Assembly: GCA_016715245.1 (NCBI GenBank)
Contig: JADKAS010000002.1
Coordinates: forward strand, 310,001 to 374,000
DNA: 64,000 nucleotides
Direction of reading: 5' to 3'
DNA from: Saprospiraceae bacterium
GTDB taxonomy: Bacteria; Bacteroidota; Bacteroidia; Chitinophagales; Saprospiraceae
Position 1 is the first letter of the stretch. Every line of letters starts with the position of its first letter. Shown in pieces: positions 54,128 to 62,622 of this stretch. Both the position numbers and the translations under genes were made by a program. The notes under the pieces were generated by a model. That model worked only from the letters and a program-made list of their open reading frames with translations, did no database searches and was not told where the DNA came from.

Positions 54128-54547
54128 ATGTTACAACCAAAAAGAACGAGATACAGAAAACAGCATAAGATGAACCCGAAAGGTATTGCCGTAAAAGGGA
54201 GTACTATATCTTTTGGATCTTTTGCACTAAAATCCATGGAAATCGGAAGGATTACTAACCGACAGTTGGAATCAGCCAGGATTGCCCTGACTCGTTATAT
54301 GAAAAGGGAAGGAAAAGTATGGATCAGGATATTTCCTGACAAACCTGTTACCAAAAAACCTCAGGAGGTTAGGATGGGTAAGGGTAAAGGAGCTCTTGAC
54401 CATTGGGTGGCTGTGGTAAAACCAGGTAAAATCATGTTTGAACTTGATGGAGTACCTTCAGAAATTGCGGTAGAAGCATTGCGATTGGCTGCTCAGAAGT
54501 TGCCGGTTATGACAAAGACAGTTATTAGAGCAGATTATAGCGAATAA
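54128..54547 (+). CDS. rplP: 50S ribosomal protein L16
   Basis: L16 helps position the aminoacyl-tRNA in the A site. The 139 residues include MLQPKRTRYRKQHK, the GRITNRQLESARIALTRYMKREGKVWIR region (two adjoining blocks) and RMGKGKGALDHWVAVVKPG. It is complete. The 89-nt gap upstream contains a possible internal promoter. Confidence 0.96.
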   Translation: MLQPKRTRYRKQHKMNPKGIAVKGSTISFGSFALKSMEIGRITNRQLESARIALTRYMKREGKVWIRIFPDKPVTKKPQEVRMGKGKGALDHWVAVVKPGKIMFELDGVPSEIAVEALRLAAQKLPVMTKTVIRADYSE

Positions 54548-54567
54548 ATCATAAGAAATTTTTCAAA

Positions 54568-54822
54568 ATGGCAAATAAAACATATTTGGAACTTCAGGGT
54601 TTGGCATCAGAGGCCATCGAAGGACAGTTAAAAGACATTTTGGCTGATCTCCATAGAATGAAGTATGATCATGCTTCCAAAGGTTTGGAAAATCCAACTG
54701 AGATCAAAGCATTAAAAAAGAAGATCGCTCAGTTCAGAACTGAAATAAGAAGCAGGGAGATTAAAGAAATGACACCTGAACAATTAAAAAAGAGATCAAG
54801 AATTCGTTTAAGAAGGAAATAA
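54568..54822 (+). CDS. rpmC: 50S ribosomal protein L29, slightly extended
   Basis: L29 is a small helical hairpin at the tunnel exit near L23. The product is 84 residues, longer than the usual 60-70, with an N-terminal L29 core (ILADLHRMKYDHASKGLENPTE, read in two parts) and a C-terminal basic extension after EIRSREI ending KKRSRIRLRRK. Position between rplP and rpsQ is standard. Confidence 0.94.
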   Translation: MANKTYLELQGLASEAIEGQLKDILADLHRMKYDHASKGLENPTEIKALKKKIAQFRTEIRSREIKEMTPEQLKKRSRIRLRRK

Positions 54823-54834
54823 AATATCACGACG

Positions 54835-55092
54835 ATGACAGAAAGTTTATTAAATAAAATCAGAATTGGCGTCGTAGCCAGCGATAAAATGGATAAAAGT
54901 ATATCTGTTTTAATTGAACGAAAATTGAAGCACCCGATTTACGGTAAATTCGTGAAACGTTCAAAAAAGTTTATCGTTCACGACGAAAAAAATGAATGCA
55001 GAGTCGGAGATACTGTAAAAATAACTGAAACCAGACCTTTAAGCAAAAACAAAAGCTGGCGTTTGGTGGAAATTGTAGAAAGAGCCAAATAA
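54835..55092 (+). CDS. rpsQ: 30S ribosomal protein S17
   Basis: S17 is a primary 16S rRNA-binding OB-fold protein. The 85 residues have RIGVVASDKMDKSISVLIER, HPIYGKFVKRSKKFIVHDE and GDTVKITETRPLSKNKSWRL. It is complete, 12 nt after rpmC and 18 nt before rplN. Confidence 0.96.
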   Translation: MTESLLNKIRIGVVASDKMDKSISVLIERKLKHPIYGKFVKRSKKFIVHDEKNECRVGDTVKITETRPLSKNKSWRLVEIVERAK

Positions 55093-55110
55093 TCTTTTAA
55101 ATCACGAGAA

Positions 55111-55476
55111 ATGATACAACAAGAATCAAGATTAAAAGTAGCAGACAATTCAGGAGCCAAAGAAGTTCTAACTATCCGTGTTTTAGGAGGTACCAAAAGA
55201 AGGTATGCCTCTGTTGGAGATAAAATTGTAGTGGCTGTAAAGTCAGCTACACCTACAGGTATAAAAAAAGGTACCGTTTCCAAAGCTGTCATCGTCCGTA
55301 CTTCAAAAGAAATCAGAAGAAAAGACGGGTCTTACATTAGGTTTGATGACAACGCTGTTGTATTGTTGAACGCAGCCGATGACCCACGAGGTTCACGTAT
55401 ATTCGGCCCTGTGGCAAGAGAATTGAGGGATAAAGATTATATGCGTATTGTATCACTTGCACCTGAAGTGCTTTAA
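55111..55476 (+). CDS. rplN: 50S ribosomal protein L14
   Basis: L14 forms intersubunit bridge B8 and binds the silencing factor RsfS. The 121 residues include MIQQESRLKVADNSGAKEVL, RYASVGDKIVVAVKSATP and the end GPVARELRDKDYMRIVSLAPE. The stop TAA (55474-55476) overlaps the ATG of rplX by one base. Confidence 0.97.
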   Translation: MIQQESRLKVADNSGAKEVLTIRVLGGTKRRYASVGDKIVVAVKSATPTGIKKGTVSKAVIVRTSKEIRRKDGSYIRFDDNAVVLLNAADDPRGSRIFGPVARELRDKDYMRIVSLAPEVL

Positions 55477-55820
55477 TGAATGTAAATATGTCAGCGAAAA
55501 GATTTGCACCCAAATTACATATTAAAACCGGAGATAAAGTAAAAGTTATTGCCGGCTCTAACAGAGGTTCTGTAGGAGAAGTAAAGGTGGTATTTCCAAG
55601 TGAAAACCGCGCCATTGTTGATGGTCTTAATATGAAAACCAAACATTTTAAACCGGTAAATGACAATCCGGGAGGAATTAATCAGATTGAAGGTCCTATT
55701 CACCTTTCCAACTTAATGCTGGTAGAACCCAAAACGGGTCAGCCTACCAAAACAGGAAGAAAGGAAGTAAACGGAAAGTCAGCTCGTTTTTCAAAAAAAT
55801 CAGGAGAAATTATTAAGTAA
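55476..55820 (+). CDS. rplX: 50S ribosomal protein L24
   Basis: L24 is an assembly initiator with a KOW/SH3 fold. The 114 residues include LHIKTGDKVKVIAGSNRG (KOW motif), ENRAIVDGLNMKTKH and LSNLMLVEPKTG. The ATG at 55476 overlaps the rplN stop; an alternative start is 55488 (MSAKRF). The stop overlaps the rplE ATG by one base (55820), so rplN, rplX and rplE are chained by 1-nt overlaps. Confidence 0.94.
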   Translation: MNVNMSAKRFAPKLHIKTGDKVKVIAGSNRGSVGEVKVVFPSENRAIVDGLNMKTKHFKPVNDNPGGINQIEGPIHLSNLMLVEPKTGQPTKTGRKEVNGKSARFSKKSGEIIK

Positions 55821-56377
55821 TGAGTTACACACCAAGACTTAAAGAGAAGTATAGAAAGGAAGTGGTTCCTGCCTTGATGGAGCAGTTTAGTTATAGCAGC
55901 CCTATGCAAATTCCAAGGTTGTTGAAAATAAATATCAATCAGGGTGTCGGATCTGCAACACAAGACAAAAAATTGGTCGATAATGCCGTTAATGAAATGA
56001 CCACAATATCAGGTCAGAAAGCGGTTGCTACCATTGCTTCAAAATCTATTTCAAATTTTAAACTCAGGGAATTCATGCCCATCGGTGCAAGAGTAACCCT
56101 TAGAGATAGAAAAATGTACGAATTTTTGGACAGGTTTATCAGTGTTGCGCTTCCAAGGGTAAGAGACTTCAAAGGTATAAATGATAAAAGTTTTGACGGA
56201 AGAGGTAATTATTCTATCGGCATCAAAGAACAAATCATTTTTCCTGAAATCGATATAGACAAAGTCAATAGAATTACGGGAATGGATATTACTTTTGTAA
56301 CTTCAGCCAAAACCGATGCTGAAGCTTACGCACTGCTTAAAGCAATGGGATTACCTTTCAAAAATCAAAAAAATTAA
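55820..56377 (+). CDS. rplE: 50S ribosomal protein L5
   Basis: L5 binds 5S rRNA in the central protuberance. The 185 residues include PRLKEKYRKEVVPALMEQF, INQGVGSATQDKKLVDNA, FMPIGARVTLRDRKMYEFLDR and a final TSAKTDAEAYALLKAMGLPF. It is complete, coupled to rplX by a 1-nt overlap. Confidence 0.97.
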   Translation: MSYTPRLKEKYRKEVVPALMEQFSYSSPMQIPRLLKININQGVGSATQDKKLVDNAVNEMTTISGQKAVATIASKSISNFKLREFMPIGARVTLRDRKMYEFLDRFISVALPRVRDFKGINDKSFDGRGNYSIGIKEQIIFPEIDIDKVNRITGMDITFVTSAKTDAEAYALLKAMGLPFKNQKN

Positions 56378-56381
56378 TCTA

Positions 56382-56651
56382 ATGGCAAAAAAATCCATAA
56401 TAGCAAGAGAATTGAAAAGGCAAAGATTGGTGGAAAAATACGCCGAGATCAGAGCTAAATTGAAAGCAGAAGGAGATTATGAGGCATTGGATAAATTGCC
56501 AAAAAATTCTTCTAAAGTCAGACTTCACAACAGATGTCAGCTTACCGGAAGACCTAAAGGGTATATGAGAAGGTTTGGAATCAACAGGGTAACTTTCAGG
56601 CTCATGGCCAATGATGGAAAAATTCCCGGAATAACTAAAGCCAGTTGGTAA
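56382..56651 (+). CDS. rpsN: 30S ribosomal protein S14, zinc-free type
   Basis: S14 is a late-assembling protein of the 30S head. A longer frame opens at 56316 inside rplE, but the ATG at 56382 (MAKKSIIARE), four nt after the rplE stop, is the family start. The 89-residue product is the long, cysteine-poor form: the only Cys lies in NRCQLTGRPKGYMRRFG where the zinc type has CxxC pairs. It should not need zinc. Confidence 0.95.
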   Translation: MAKKSIIARELKRQRLVEKYAEIRAKLKAEGDYEALDKLPKNSSKVRLHNRCQLTGRPKGYMRRFGINRVTFRLMANDGKIPGITKASW

Positions 56652-56671
56652 AATAAGAAAAGATATAAATA

Positions 56672-57073
56672 ATGATAGTAACAGATCCTATTGCAGATTA
56701 TTTGACGCGAATCAGAAACGCGCAAAAAGCAGGTCACAAAATTGTGGACATTCCATCCTCAAATCTGAAGAAAGGAATTACTGAAATTTTGTACGATCAG
56801 GGATATATTCTCAAATATAAGTTTGATGATGAGGCCGGAAAACAAGGAATTATCAGTATAGCATTGAAATATGATTCCACTAAAAAGCCGGTGATCAGAG
56901 AATTGGGAAGAATCAGCCGTCCTGGTTTGAGACAATATGCTTCTGCGGAAGAACTTCCAAAAATCATCAATGGTTTAGGTATAGCCATTATTTCTACATC
57001 AAAGGGATTGATGACCGATAAAAAGGCACGTCAAAACCACATTGGTGGGGAAGTCCTTTGTTACGTGTATTAA
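56672..57073 (+). CDS. rpsH: 30S ribosomal protein S8
   Basis: S8 binds helix 21 of 16S rRNA and, in E. coli, represses the spc operon. The 133 residues have DPIADYLTRIRNAQKAGHK, ISRPGLRQYASAEELPKI and GIAIISTSKGLMTDKKARQ, with the end GGEVLCYVY. It is complete. I did not find a convincing copy of the S8 target structure upstream of rplE. Confidence 0.97.
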   Translation: MIVTDPIADYLTRIRNAQKAGHKIVDIPSSNLKKGITEILYDQGYILKYKFDDEAGKQGIISIALKYDSTKKPVIRELGRISRPGLRQYASAEELPKIINGLGIAIISTSKGLMTDKKARQNHIGGEVLCYVY

Positions 57074-57093
57074 ATTTTTAAACTTTTACGACA

Positions 57094-57654
57094 ATGTCAC
57101 GAATAGGTAAAGCAATTGTTAGTGTTCCCGATGGTGTTTCCATCGATATTACAAAAGGTAATTTTGTTACTGTAAAAGGTAAAAATGGTACCCTGACGGA
57201 AAATGTAGACCCTGACTTGACCCTTAAGGTTGAAGATGGTGTACTAAGTGTGGAGAGACCCACCGAACAAAAAAGACATAAAGCAGCGCATGGCCTTTAC
57301 AGGTCTTTGTTGAATAATATGGTTGTTGGTGTTTCAACTGGTTTCAGAAAACAATTGGAATTGATAGGTGTAGGTTACAGGGTTTCCAATACAGGTAATT
57401 TACTTGAATTGACTTTGGGTTATTCTCACCCTATCATTTTTGAAATTCCTGATGACCTGTCCCTTACCACTAAAATGGAAAAAGGTGAGCCTCCTACCAT
57501 CATCCTCGAAGGTGCTGACAAACAGCTACTTGGACAGGTTTGTGCAAAGATCAGAAAATATAGAAAACCTGAACCATACAAAGGAAAAGGTATTAAGTTC
57601 TCCGGAGAAATTATTCGCAGAAAAGCAGGTAAAACTTCAGGTAAGAAAAAATAA
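57094..57654 (+). CDS. rplF: 50S ribosomal protein L6
   Basis: L6 lies near the GTPase-associated centre. The 186 residues show two repeated L6 folds, with MSRIGKAIVSVPDGVSI, LELIGVGYRVSNTG and the conserved end KIRKYRKPEPYKGKGIKFSG. It is complete, 20 nt after rpsH. Confidence 0.97.
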   Translation: MSRIGKAIVSVPDGVSIDITKGNFVTVKGKNGTLTENVDPDLTLKVEDGVLSVERPTEQKRHKAAHGLYRSLLNNMVVGVSTGFRKQLELIGVGYRVSNTGNLLELTLGYSHPIIFEIPDDLSLTTKMEKGEPPTIILEGADKQLLGQVCAKIRKYRKPEPYKGKGIKFSGEIIRRKAGKTSGKKK

Positions 57655-57676
57655 TAATTAAAATATTCTTAGTCAG

Positions 57677-58021
57677 ATGAATAGTAAAGCTTATAATCGA
57701 AACAGGATCCATCTAAGAATTCGAAAGAGAATCTCAGGGACTTCTACAAAACCAAGATTATCCGTATTCAGGAGCAATAAAAGTATTTATTGTCAGTTGA
57801 TCGACGATATAAATGGTGTAACGTTGGCCAGTGCTTCGACAAAAGAGTTTCCTTTGGAAGGAAATAAGGTAGAACAGTCCGCTTTAATCGGCAAACAAAT
57901 TGCAGAAAAAGCAAAAAATTTAAAAATTACCACTGTTGTATTTGACAGAAGCGGTTACCTTTACCACGGTAGAGTAAAAGCTTTGGCTGACGGTGCAAGG
58001 GAAGGTGGATTACAATTTTAA
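57677..58021 (+). CDS. rplR: 50S ribosomal protein L18
   Basis: L18 binds 5S rRNA together with L5. The 114 residues have RIHLRIRKRISGTSTKPRLS, VFRSNKSIYCQLIDD and the end FDRSGYLYHGRVKALADGAR, a normal L18. Spacing to rpsE is 11 nt. Confidence 0.97.
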   Translation: MNSKAYNRNRIHLRIRKRISGTSTKPRLSVFRSNKSIYCQLIDDINGVTLASASTKEFPLEGNKVEQSALIGKQIAEKAKNLKITTVVFDRSGYLYHGRVKALADGAREGGLQF

Positions 58022-58032
58022 AAAGGTATAAT

Positions 58033-58545
58033 ATGTCAACACAAAATAATTTGAAACCTTCCGAAACGGAATTAAAAGAAAAGTTAGTTAACCTTGCAAG
58101 GGTAGCTAAAGTTACTAAAGGGGGTAGAACCTTCAGCTTTTCAGCACTAGTTGTTGTTGGTGATGGTCATGGTACCATTGGACATGGTCTGGGAAAAGCC
58201 AGAGACGTATCTGAGTCTATTCAAAAAGCCGTGGATGATGCCAAAAAAAACCTTGTGAAAGTTGTGTTGCATAAAACCAGCGTGCCTCATGAACAAAAAG
58301 GCAAATACGGCGCAGGAAAAGTTTTAATCAAACCAGCTGCAGACGGTACAGGGGTTATTGCCGGTGGTGCTATGAGAGCTGTACTTGAAATGGCAGGTGT
58401 GCATAACTGTCTTGCCAAATCCCAGGGATCTTCAAATCCTCATAATGTGGTTAAGGCTACGATTGACGCTCTTACCAAAATGAGAAGCGCTCCTCAAGTG
58501 GCTAAGGACAGAGGTATAGAAATAGCAAAAGTATACGAAGGATAA
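58033..58545 (+). CDS. rpsE: 30S ribosomal protein S5
   Basis: S5 lies at the mRNA entry and affects accuracy. The 170 residues include RVAKVTKGGRTFSFSALVVV, GHGTIGHGLGKARDVSESIQ and SQGSSNPHNVVKATIDAL. The loop KVTKGGR, where spectinomycin-resistance changes usually occur, looks wild type. It is complete and in the usual position. Confidence 0.97.
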   Translation: MSTQNNLKPSETELKEKLVNLARVAKVTKGGRTFSFSALVVVGDGHGTIGHGLGKARDVSESIQKAVDDAKKNLVKVVLHKTSVPHEQKGKYGAGKVLIKPAADGTGVIAGGAMRAVLEMAGVHNCLAKSQGSSNPHNVVKATIDALTKMRSAPQVAKDRGIEIAKVYEG

Positions 58546-58569
58546 TTTTAATATATAAAAGCGTCAGAA

Positions 58570-58749
58570 ATGAAAAATATAAAGATTACTCAGGTCAGAA
58601 GTATTATCGATCATAGTCAGAGACAAAAGGATACGATCAAAGCTTTGGGTCTCAGACGTATAAATGCTTCAGTTGTGAAGCAGCAAACTCCTCAGATTTT
58701 AGGAATGATTGCCAAAGTTAAACATTTGGTAACCATTGAGGAGTGTTAA
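58570..58749 (+). CDS. rpmD: 50S ribosomal protein L30
   Basis: This small gene of 59 codons is easily missed by length filters. The product reads MKNIKITQVRSIIDHSQRQK, then TIKALGLRRIN and QTPQILGMIAKVKHLVTIEE, a clear L30. L30 is absent from some bacterial lineages but is normal in Bacteroidota. It lies 24 nt after rpsE and 30 nt before rplO. Confidence 0.96.
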   Translation: MKNIKITQVRSIIDHSQRQKDTIKALGLRRINASVVKQQTPQILGMIAKVKHLVTIEEC

Positions 58750-58779
58750 TCAAGTTGATCACTGTCAAAATTAATAAAA

Positions 58780-59229
58780 ATGAACTTACATAGTTTAACA
58801 CCGGCAGCAGGTTCCGTAAAGTCAAAAAAAGGACGGATAGGTAGAGGAGAGGGTAGCGGTTCAGCAGGTACGGCCGGAAAAGGTCATAAAGGAGCCAAAG
58901 CGAGAACCGGTTACAAATCCAAAAGGGCTTTTGAAGGTGGACAAATGCCACTTCAGATGAGATTGCCTAAAAGAGGTTTCAAAAATATCAACAGGGTTGA
59001 ATACGTTCCAATAAACGTAGCCAGACTTCAGGAAATATTTGATAATTATGGCATTAAGGAGATTACATTAGCCTCTTTATACACTGCAGGTATCATTAAA
59101 AAAGATGACAAGGTAAAAATTCTGGGTAATGGTGAAATTTCAACTGCTTTGACAGTGAATGTAAGTGTATTTTCTGCATCAGCTAAATCGAAAATCGAAG
59201 CTGCCGGGGGTTCAATAAGTTCAAATTAA
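58780..59229 (+). CDS. rplO: 50S ribosomal protein L15
   Basis: L15 is a late assembly protein of the 50S subunit. The 149 residues have MNLHSLTPAAGSVKSKKGRI, GRGEGSGSAGTAGKGHKGAK and FEGGQMPLQMRLPKRGFKN, all typical. It is followed five nt later by secY, so translation may be coupled. Confidence 0.97.
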   Translation: MNLHSLTPAAGSVKSKKGRIGRGEGSGSAGTAGKGHKGAKARTGYKSKRAFEGGQMPLQMRLPKRGFKNINRVEYVPINVARLQEIFDNYGIKEITLASLYTAGIIKKDDKVKILGNGEISTALTVNVSVFSASAKSKIEAAGGSISSN

Positions 59230-59234
59230 ACAAA

Positions 59235-60602
59235 ATGAAGAATTTTTTCGAAACTTTAAAAAATATCTGGAGCATAAAGGAGTTGAGAGACAAAATTCTC
59301 TTTACACTTGTTGCCATGGCTATATTTCGATTTGGATCTTATGTTGTATTGCCGGGGGTTAATTACATAGCATTGGAATCAGCGGCTGACAGTCGAGGTG
59401 CCAATGACTTATTAAAATTAATCAACACCTTCACAGGAGGTGCCTTCAATCAGGGTTCCATTTTTGCGTTGGGTATCATGCCTTATATCACAGCCTCCAT
59501 TATTGTACAGTTATTGGGGTTTGCCGTACCTTATTTCCAGAAATTACAGCAGAAAGAAGGTGAATCGGGAAGAAAAAGATTAAATCAGATTACTCGTTTT
59601 TTGACTTTATTTATAACCCTTGTACAGGGTGGAGGTTACCTTGCCTATCTTAAATCTACACCTGGAGCGGTTGATACAACTGTGCCTGAAGGTGTTTTTT
59701 GGTTTAGTAATATGATCATTTTATCTACAGGAACCATTTTTGCTATGTGGCTTGGAGAAAAAATTACGGATAAAGGTATTGGGAATGGTATTTCTTTACT
59801 TATTATGGTAGGTATCATAGCGGGTCTGCCTGCAGCTTTCTTTTCCGAAGTATTAAAACAATTCAACAGCAATATTATATTATTGATTCTTGAACTTGCT
59901 TTCTTTTTGCTGGTTGTATTGGCCACAATATTAGTAGTTCAGGCGGTCAGAAAAATTCCAATTCAGGCTGCAAAAAAGATGGTCGGACGTTCCACCGGTT
60001 CTGTGCCAAGTGCAGGTGCCAGAGATTTTATCAATCTTAAATTGAGTGCTGCAGGCGTTATGCCGATCATTTTTGCTCAGGCCATAATGTTCCTACCATT
60101 GACTGCAGCTCAGTGGGCAATGTCAAATTCCAACCAGCAGAGTGATTTACTTATCAGTCTGAACGACTGGAAGTCTCTTCCTTACAATCTTTTATTCTTT
60201 ATATTGATCGTAATATTTACCTACGTCTACACGGCATTGATCGTAAATCCTCAGCAATATGCAGAATATCTGAAAAGATCAAATGCTTTTATTCCGGGAG
60301 TAAAACCAGGACAGGATACACAGGATTATATTGATACGTTGACAACCCGTATCACTTTACCCGGAGCTATTTTTATCGGAGTTATTGCTATCTTACCTGC
60401 TTTTGTTGCATTGGCAGGGGTCAATGATGCTTTTGCGATATTTTTTGGAGGAACTTCTTTGTTGATTCTTGTTGGTGTCGTTTTGGATACCTTACAACAG
60501 GTAGAAAGTTATTTATTAATGAGAAAATACGATGGTTTGGTTAAATCCGGAAGAGTTACCGGTCGTGGAAACCAGGGCATCACCATTGGTTCAGGAATCT
60601 AG
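59235..60602 (+). CDS. secY: Protein translocase subunit SecY
   Basis: SecY is the channel of the Sec translocon in the inner membrane. The 455-residue protein shows ten membrane segments. The blocks are FRFGSYVVLPGVNY, LGIMPYITASIIVQL, KIPIQAAKKMVGR, VNPQQYAEYLKRSNAFIPGV, PGQDTQDYIDTLTTRITLPG and the C-terminal LLMRKYDGLVKSGRVTGR. It is complete. No adk gene follows, unlike in E. coli relatives or Bacillus; map comes next after 18 nt. Confidence 0.96.
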   Translation: MKNFFETLKNIWSIKELRDKILFTLVAMAIFRFGSYVVLPGVNYIALESAADSRGANDLLKLINTFTGGAFNQGSIFALGIMPYITASIIVQLLGFAVPYFQKLQQKEGESGRKRLNQITRFLTLFITLVQGGGYLAYLKSTPGAVDTTVPEGVFWFSNMIILSTGTIFAMWLGEKITDKGIGNGISLLIMVGIIAGLPAAFFSEVLKQFNSNIILLILELAFFLLVVLATILVVQAVRKIPIQAAKKMVGRSTGSVPSAGARDFINLKLSAAGVMPIIFAQAIMFLPLTAAQWAMSNSNQQSDLLISLNDWKSLPYNLLFFILIVIFTYVYTALIVNPQQYAEYLKRSNAFIPGVKPGQDTQDYIDTLTTRITLPGAIFIGVIAILPAFVALAGVNDAFAIFFGGTSLLILVGVVLDTLQQVESYLLMRKYDGLVKSGRVTGRGNQGITIGSGI

Positions 60603-60620
60603 AAGTTAGACATCCCGCCA

Positions 60621-61418
60621 ATGATTTTTTTCAAGACAGATGAAGAAATAGAGTTATTACGGCAAAGCAATATTTTAGTCAGTAAAACTCTTGGTTATAT
60701 ATCGGGCTTACTAAAAGTAGGAGTTACCGGAAAAAAAATTGATAGTGCAGCTGAAGAGTTTATCAGAGATCATGGAGGTATTCCTGGATTTAAAGGATAT
60801 AAAGGGTTTCCTGCTACTTTGTGTTTGTCCAAAAATGCGGAAGTAGTTCATGGAATTCCTGATGAATACGCCTTTACAGAATCCGATATTATTTCTGTCG
60901 ACTGTGGCGTTTTATTAAACGGTTTTTATGGAGATTCCGCATATACATTTGCCTTTAAAAATGTAGGAAGTGACGTTTTGGATCTTATGAAAGTAACCAA
61001 AAAAGCGCTTTATCTGGGCATTGAAAAATGTGTTCCTGGCAACAGGATTGGAGATATTAGTTTTGCCATACAACAATTTTGTGAAAAGGAACATTCATAC
61101 GGGATAGTCAGAGAGTTGGTTGGACATGGCGTAGGACGCAATCTTCATGAAGAACCGGATGTACCCAATTTTGGATCCAAAGGCAAAGGCCCTTTATTAA
61201 AACCCGGAATGGTGATAGCCATCGAACCTATGGTCAATCTGGGCGATAAAAAAGTGAGACAATTGAATGACGGTTGGACTATTATAACCAGAGACGGGCG
61301 GCCTTCTGTTCATTTCGAACATAGTGTTGCAATTCGTCCAAATGGGTATGATATTTTGTCTGATCATTCATATATAGAAAATTCGATTAAAAATAATATT
61401 GAAATACACGATATTTAA
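60621..61418 (+). CDS. map: Methionine aminopeptidase, type I
   Basis: Map removes the initiator methionine from nascent proteins. The 265-residue enzyme keeps all metal ligands of the pita-bread fold: D94, D105, H169, E202 and E233, plus substrate-binding H77. No N-terminal zinc-finger or extra domain is present, so it is the bacterial type I form. It stands between secY and infA; the 35-nt gap to infA contains a near-consensus -7 sequence (GATATTTG). Confidence 0.95.
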   Translation: MIFFKTDEEIELLRQSNILVSKTLGYISGLLKVGVTGKKIDSAAEEFIRDHGGIPGFKGYKGFPATLCLSKNAEVVHGIPDEYAFTESDIISVDCGVLLNGFYGDSAYTFAFKNVGSDVLDLMKVTKKALYLGIEKCVPGNRIGDISFAIQQFCEKEHSYGIVRELVGHGVGRNLHEEPDVPNFGSKGKGPLLKPGMVIAIEPMVNLGDKKVRQLNDGWTIITRDGRPSVHFEHSVAIRPNGYDILSDHSYIENSIKNNIEIHDI

Positions 61419-61453
61419 AAAAAAATTCGGATATTTGCGCTCCAATTCAAAAA

Positions 61454-61672
61454 ATGGCAAAACAAGACTTAATAAAATTAGACGGAATCATTGAAGAAGC
61501 ATTGTCAAATGCTATGTTTCGGGTAAGACTTGAAAGTGGTCATTTGATAACAGCAACGATTTCCGGTAAAATGAGAATGCATTATATAAGGATATTACCC
61601 GGCGATAAAGTGGCCGTTGAAATGTCCCCGTATGATTTGTCAAGAGGACGTATAAATTATAGATACAAATAA
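61454..61672 (+). CDS. infA: Translation initiation factor IF-1
   Basis: IF-1 occupies the A site during initiation. The 72-residue OB-fold protein reads DLIKLDGIIEEALSNAMFRV, HLITATISGKMRMHYIRILP and DLSRGRINYRYK, a full match in length and content. It is followed 18 nt later by rpmJ. Confidence 0.97.
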   Translation: MAKQDLIKLDGIIEEALSNAMFRVRLESGHLITATISGKMRMHYIRILPGDKVAVEMSPYDLSRGRINYRYK

Positions 61673-61690
61673 TATTTTAAACTTTTCTAC

Positions 61691-61807
61691 ATGAAAGTTA
61701 CAGCATCCATTAAAAAAAGATCTGCAGATTGTAAGATCGTGAAAAGAAAAGGGAAACTTTATATTATAAATAAAAAGAATCCTAAGTTTAAACAAAGACA
61801 AGGTTAA
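61691..61807 (+). CDS. rpmJ: 50S ribosomal protein L36, single-cysteine form
   Basis: This 38-codon gene is too short for most length filters. The product opens MKVTASIKKRSADCKIVKRK and ends NPKFKQRQG. Only one cysteine remains of the zinc ribbon (zinc-type L36 has three Cys and one His), so it is the zinc-independent form. It lies between infA and rpsM as in most bacteria. Confidence 0.95.
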   Translation: MKVTASIKKRSADCKIVKRKGKLYIINKKNPKFKQRQG

Positions 61808-61818
61808 TAATAAATAAT

Positions 61819-62202
61819 ATGGCACGTATTGCTGGAGTAGATTTACCAAGAAATAAAAGAGGCGTAATCGGTCTTACCTATATTTACGGCATAGGAAGAA
61901 CTTTGTCTCATCAGATTCTTAATGCCGCTGGTGTTTCAGAGCATACCAAGGTTCAGGACTGGACAGATGAAAATATCAAATTCATTTCCAAATATGTTCA
62001 GGACGAATTTAAGGTGGAAGGCGAATTGAGAAGTGAAGTTCAATTGAGCATCAAACGTCTGATGGATATTGCTTGTTACCGTGGCTTGAGACACCGTAAG
62101 GGGTTACCGGTAAGAGGTCAGAGTACAAAAACGAATGCACGGACAAGAAAAGGTAAAAAGAAAACAGTTGCTAACAAGAAAAAGCAACTAAATAATATAT
62201 AA
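61819..62202 (+). CDS. rpsM: 30S ribosomal protein S13
   Basis: S13 forms bridges to the 50S subunit and contacts the P-site tRNA. The 127 residues begin MARIAGVDLPRNKRGVIGLT and contain RLMDIACYRGLRHRKGLPVR and GQSTKTNARTRKGKKKTV with a basic tail. It is complete. Confidence 0.97.
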   Translation: MARIAGVDLPRNKRGVIGLTYIYGIGRTLSHQILNAAGVSEHTKVQDWTDENIKFISKYVQDEFKVEGELRSEVQLSIKRLMDIACYRGLRHRKGLPVRGQSTKTNARTRKGKKKTVANKKKQLNNI

Positions 62203-62214
62203 TATTACGATAGT

Positions 62215-62601
62215 ATGGCAAAAGGTAAAAAAATCAAAAAACGTAATGTAAAAGTCGAATCTGAAGGATTGGCTTTTATTCATGCGTCATTTAATAATAT
62301 CATCATTTCCCTTTGTAACAAAGCAGGTCAGGTGATTTCCTGGGGTTCAGCAGGAAAATCAGGTTTCAGAGGTTCTAAAAAGAATACTCCTTATGCAGCC
62401 CAGATGGCAGCCAATGGAGCTGCTCAGACTGCTTATGAAGCAGGCTTAAGAAATGTTGAGGTGTTTGTCAAAGGACCTGGAGCAGGTCGTGAATCAGCTA
62501 TCCGTGCTATTGATACATCCGGTATAAGGGTGGTAAAGATAAAGGACATGACGCCGGTTCCGCATAACGGTTGCAGACCTCCAAAGAAAAGAAGAGTTTA
62601 A
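62215..62601 (+). CDS. rpsK: 30S ribosomal protein S11
   Basis: S11 lines the mRNA exit region of the platform. The 128 residues include AFIHASFNNIIISLCNKAGQ, WGSAGKSGFRGSKKNTPYAA and the end DMTPVPHNGCRPPKKRRV. It is complete, 12 nt after rpsM. Confidence 0.97.
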   Translation: MAKGKKIKKRNVKVESEGLAFIHASFNNIIISLCNKAGQVISWGSAGKSGFRGSKKNTPYAAQMAANGAAQTAYEAGLRNVEVFVKGPGAGRESAIRAIDTSGIRVVKIKDMTPVPHNGCRPPKKRRV

Positions 62602-62622
62602 ACTTAATAAATCCATACATAC

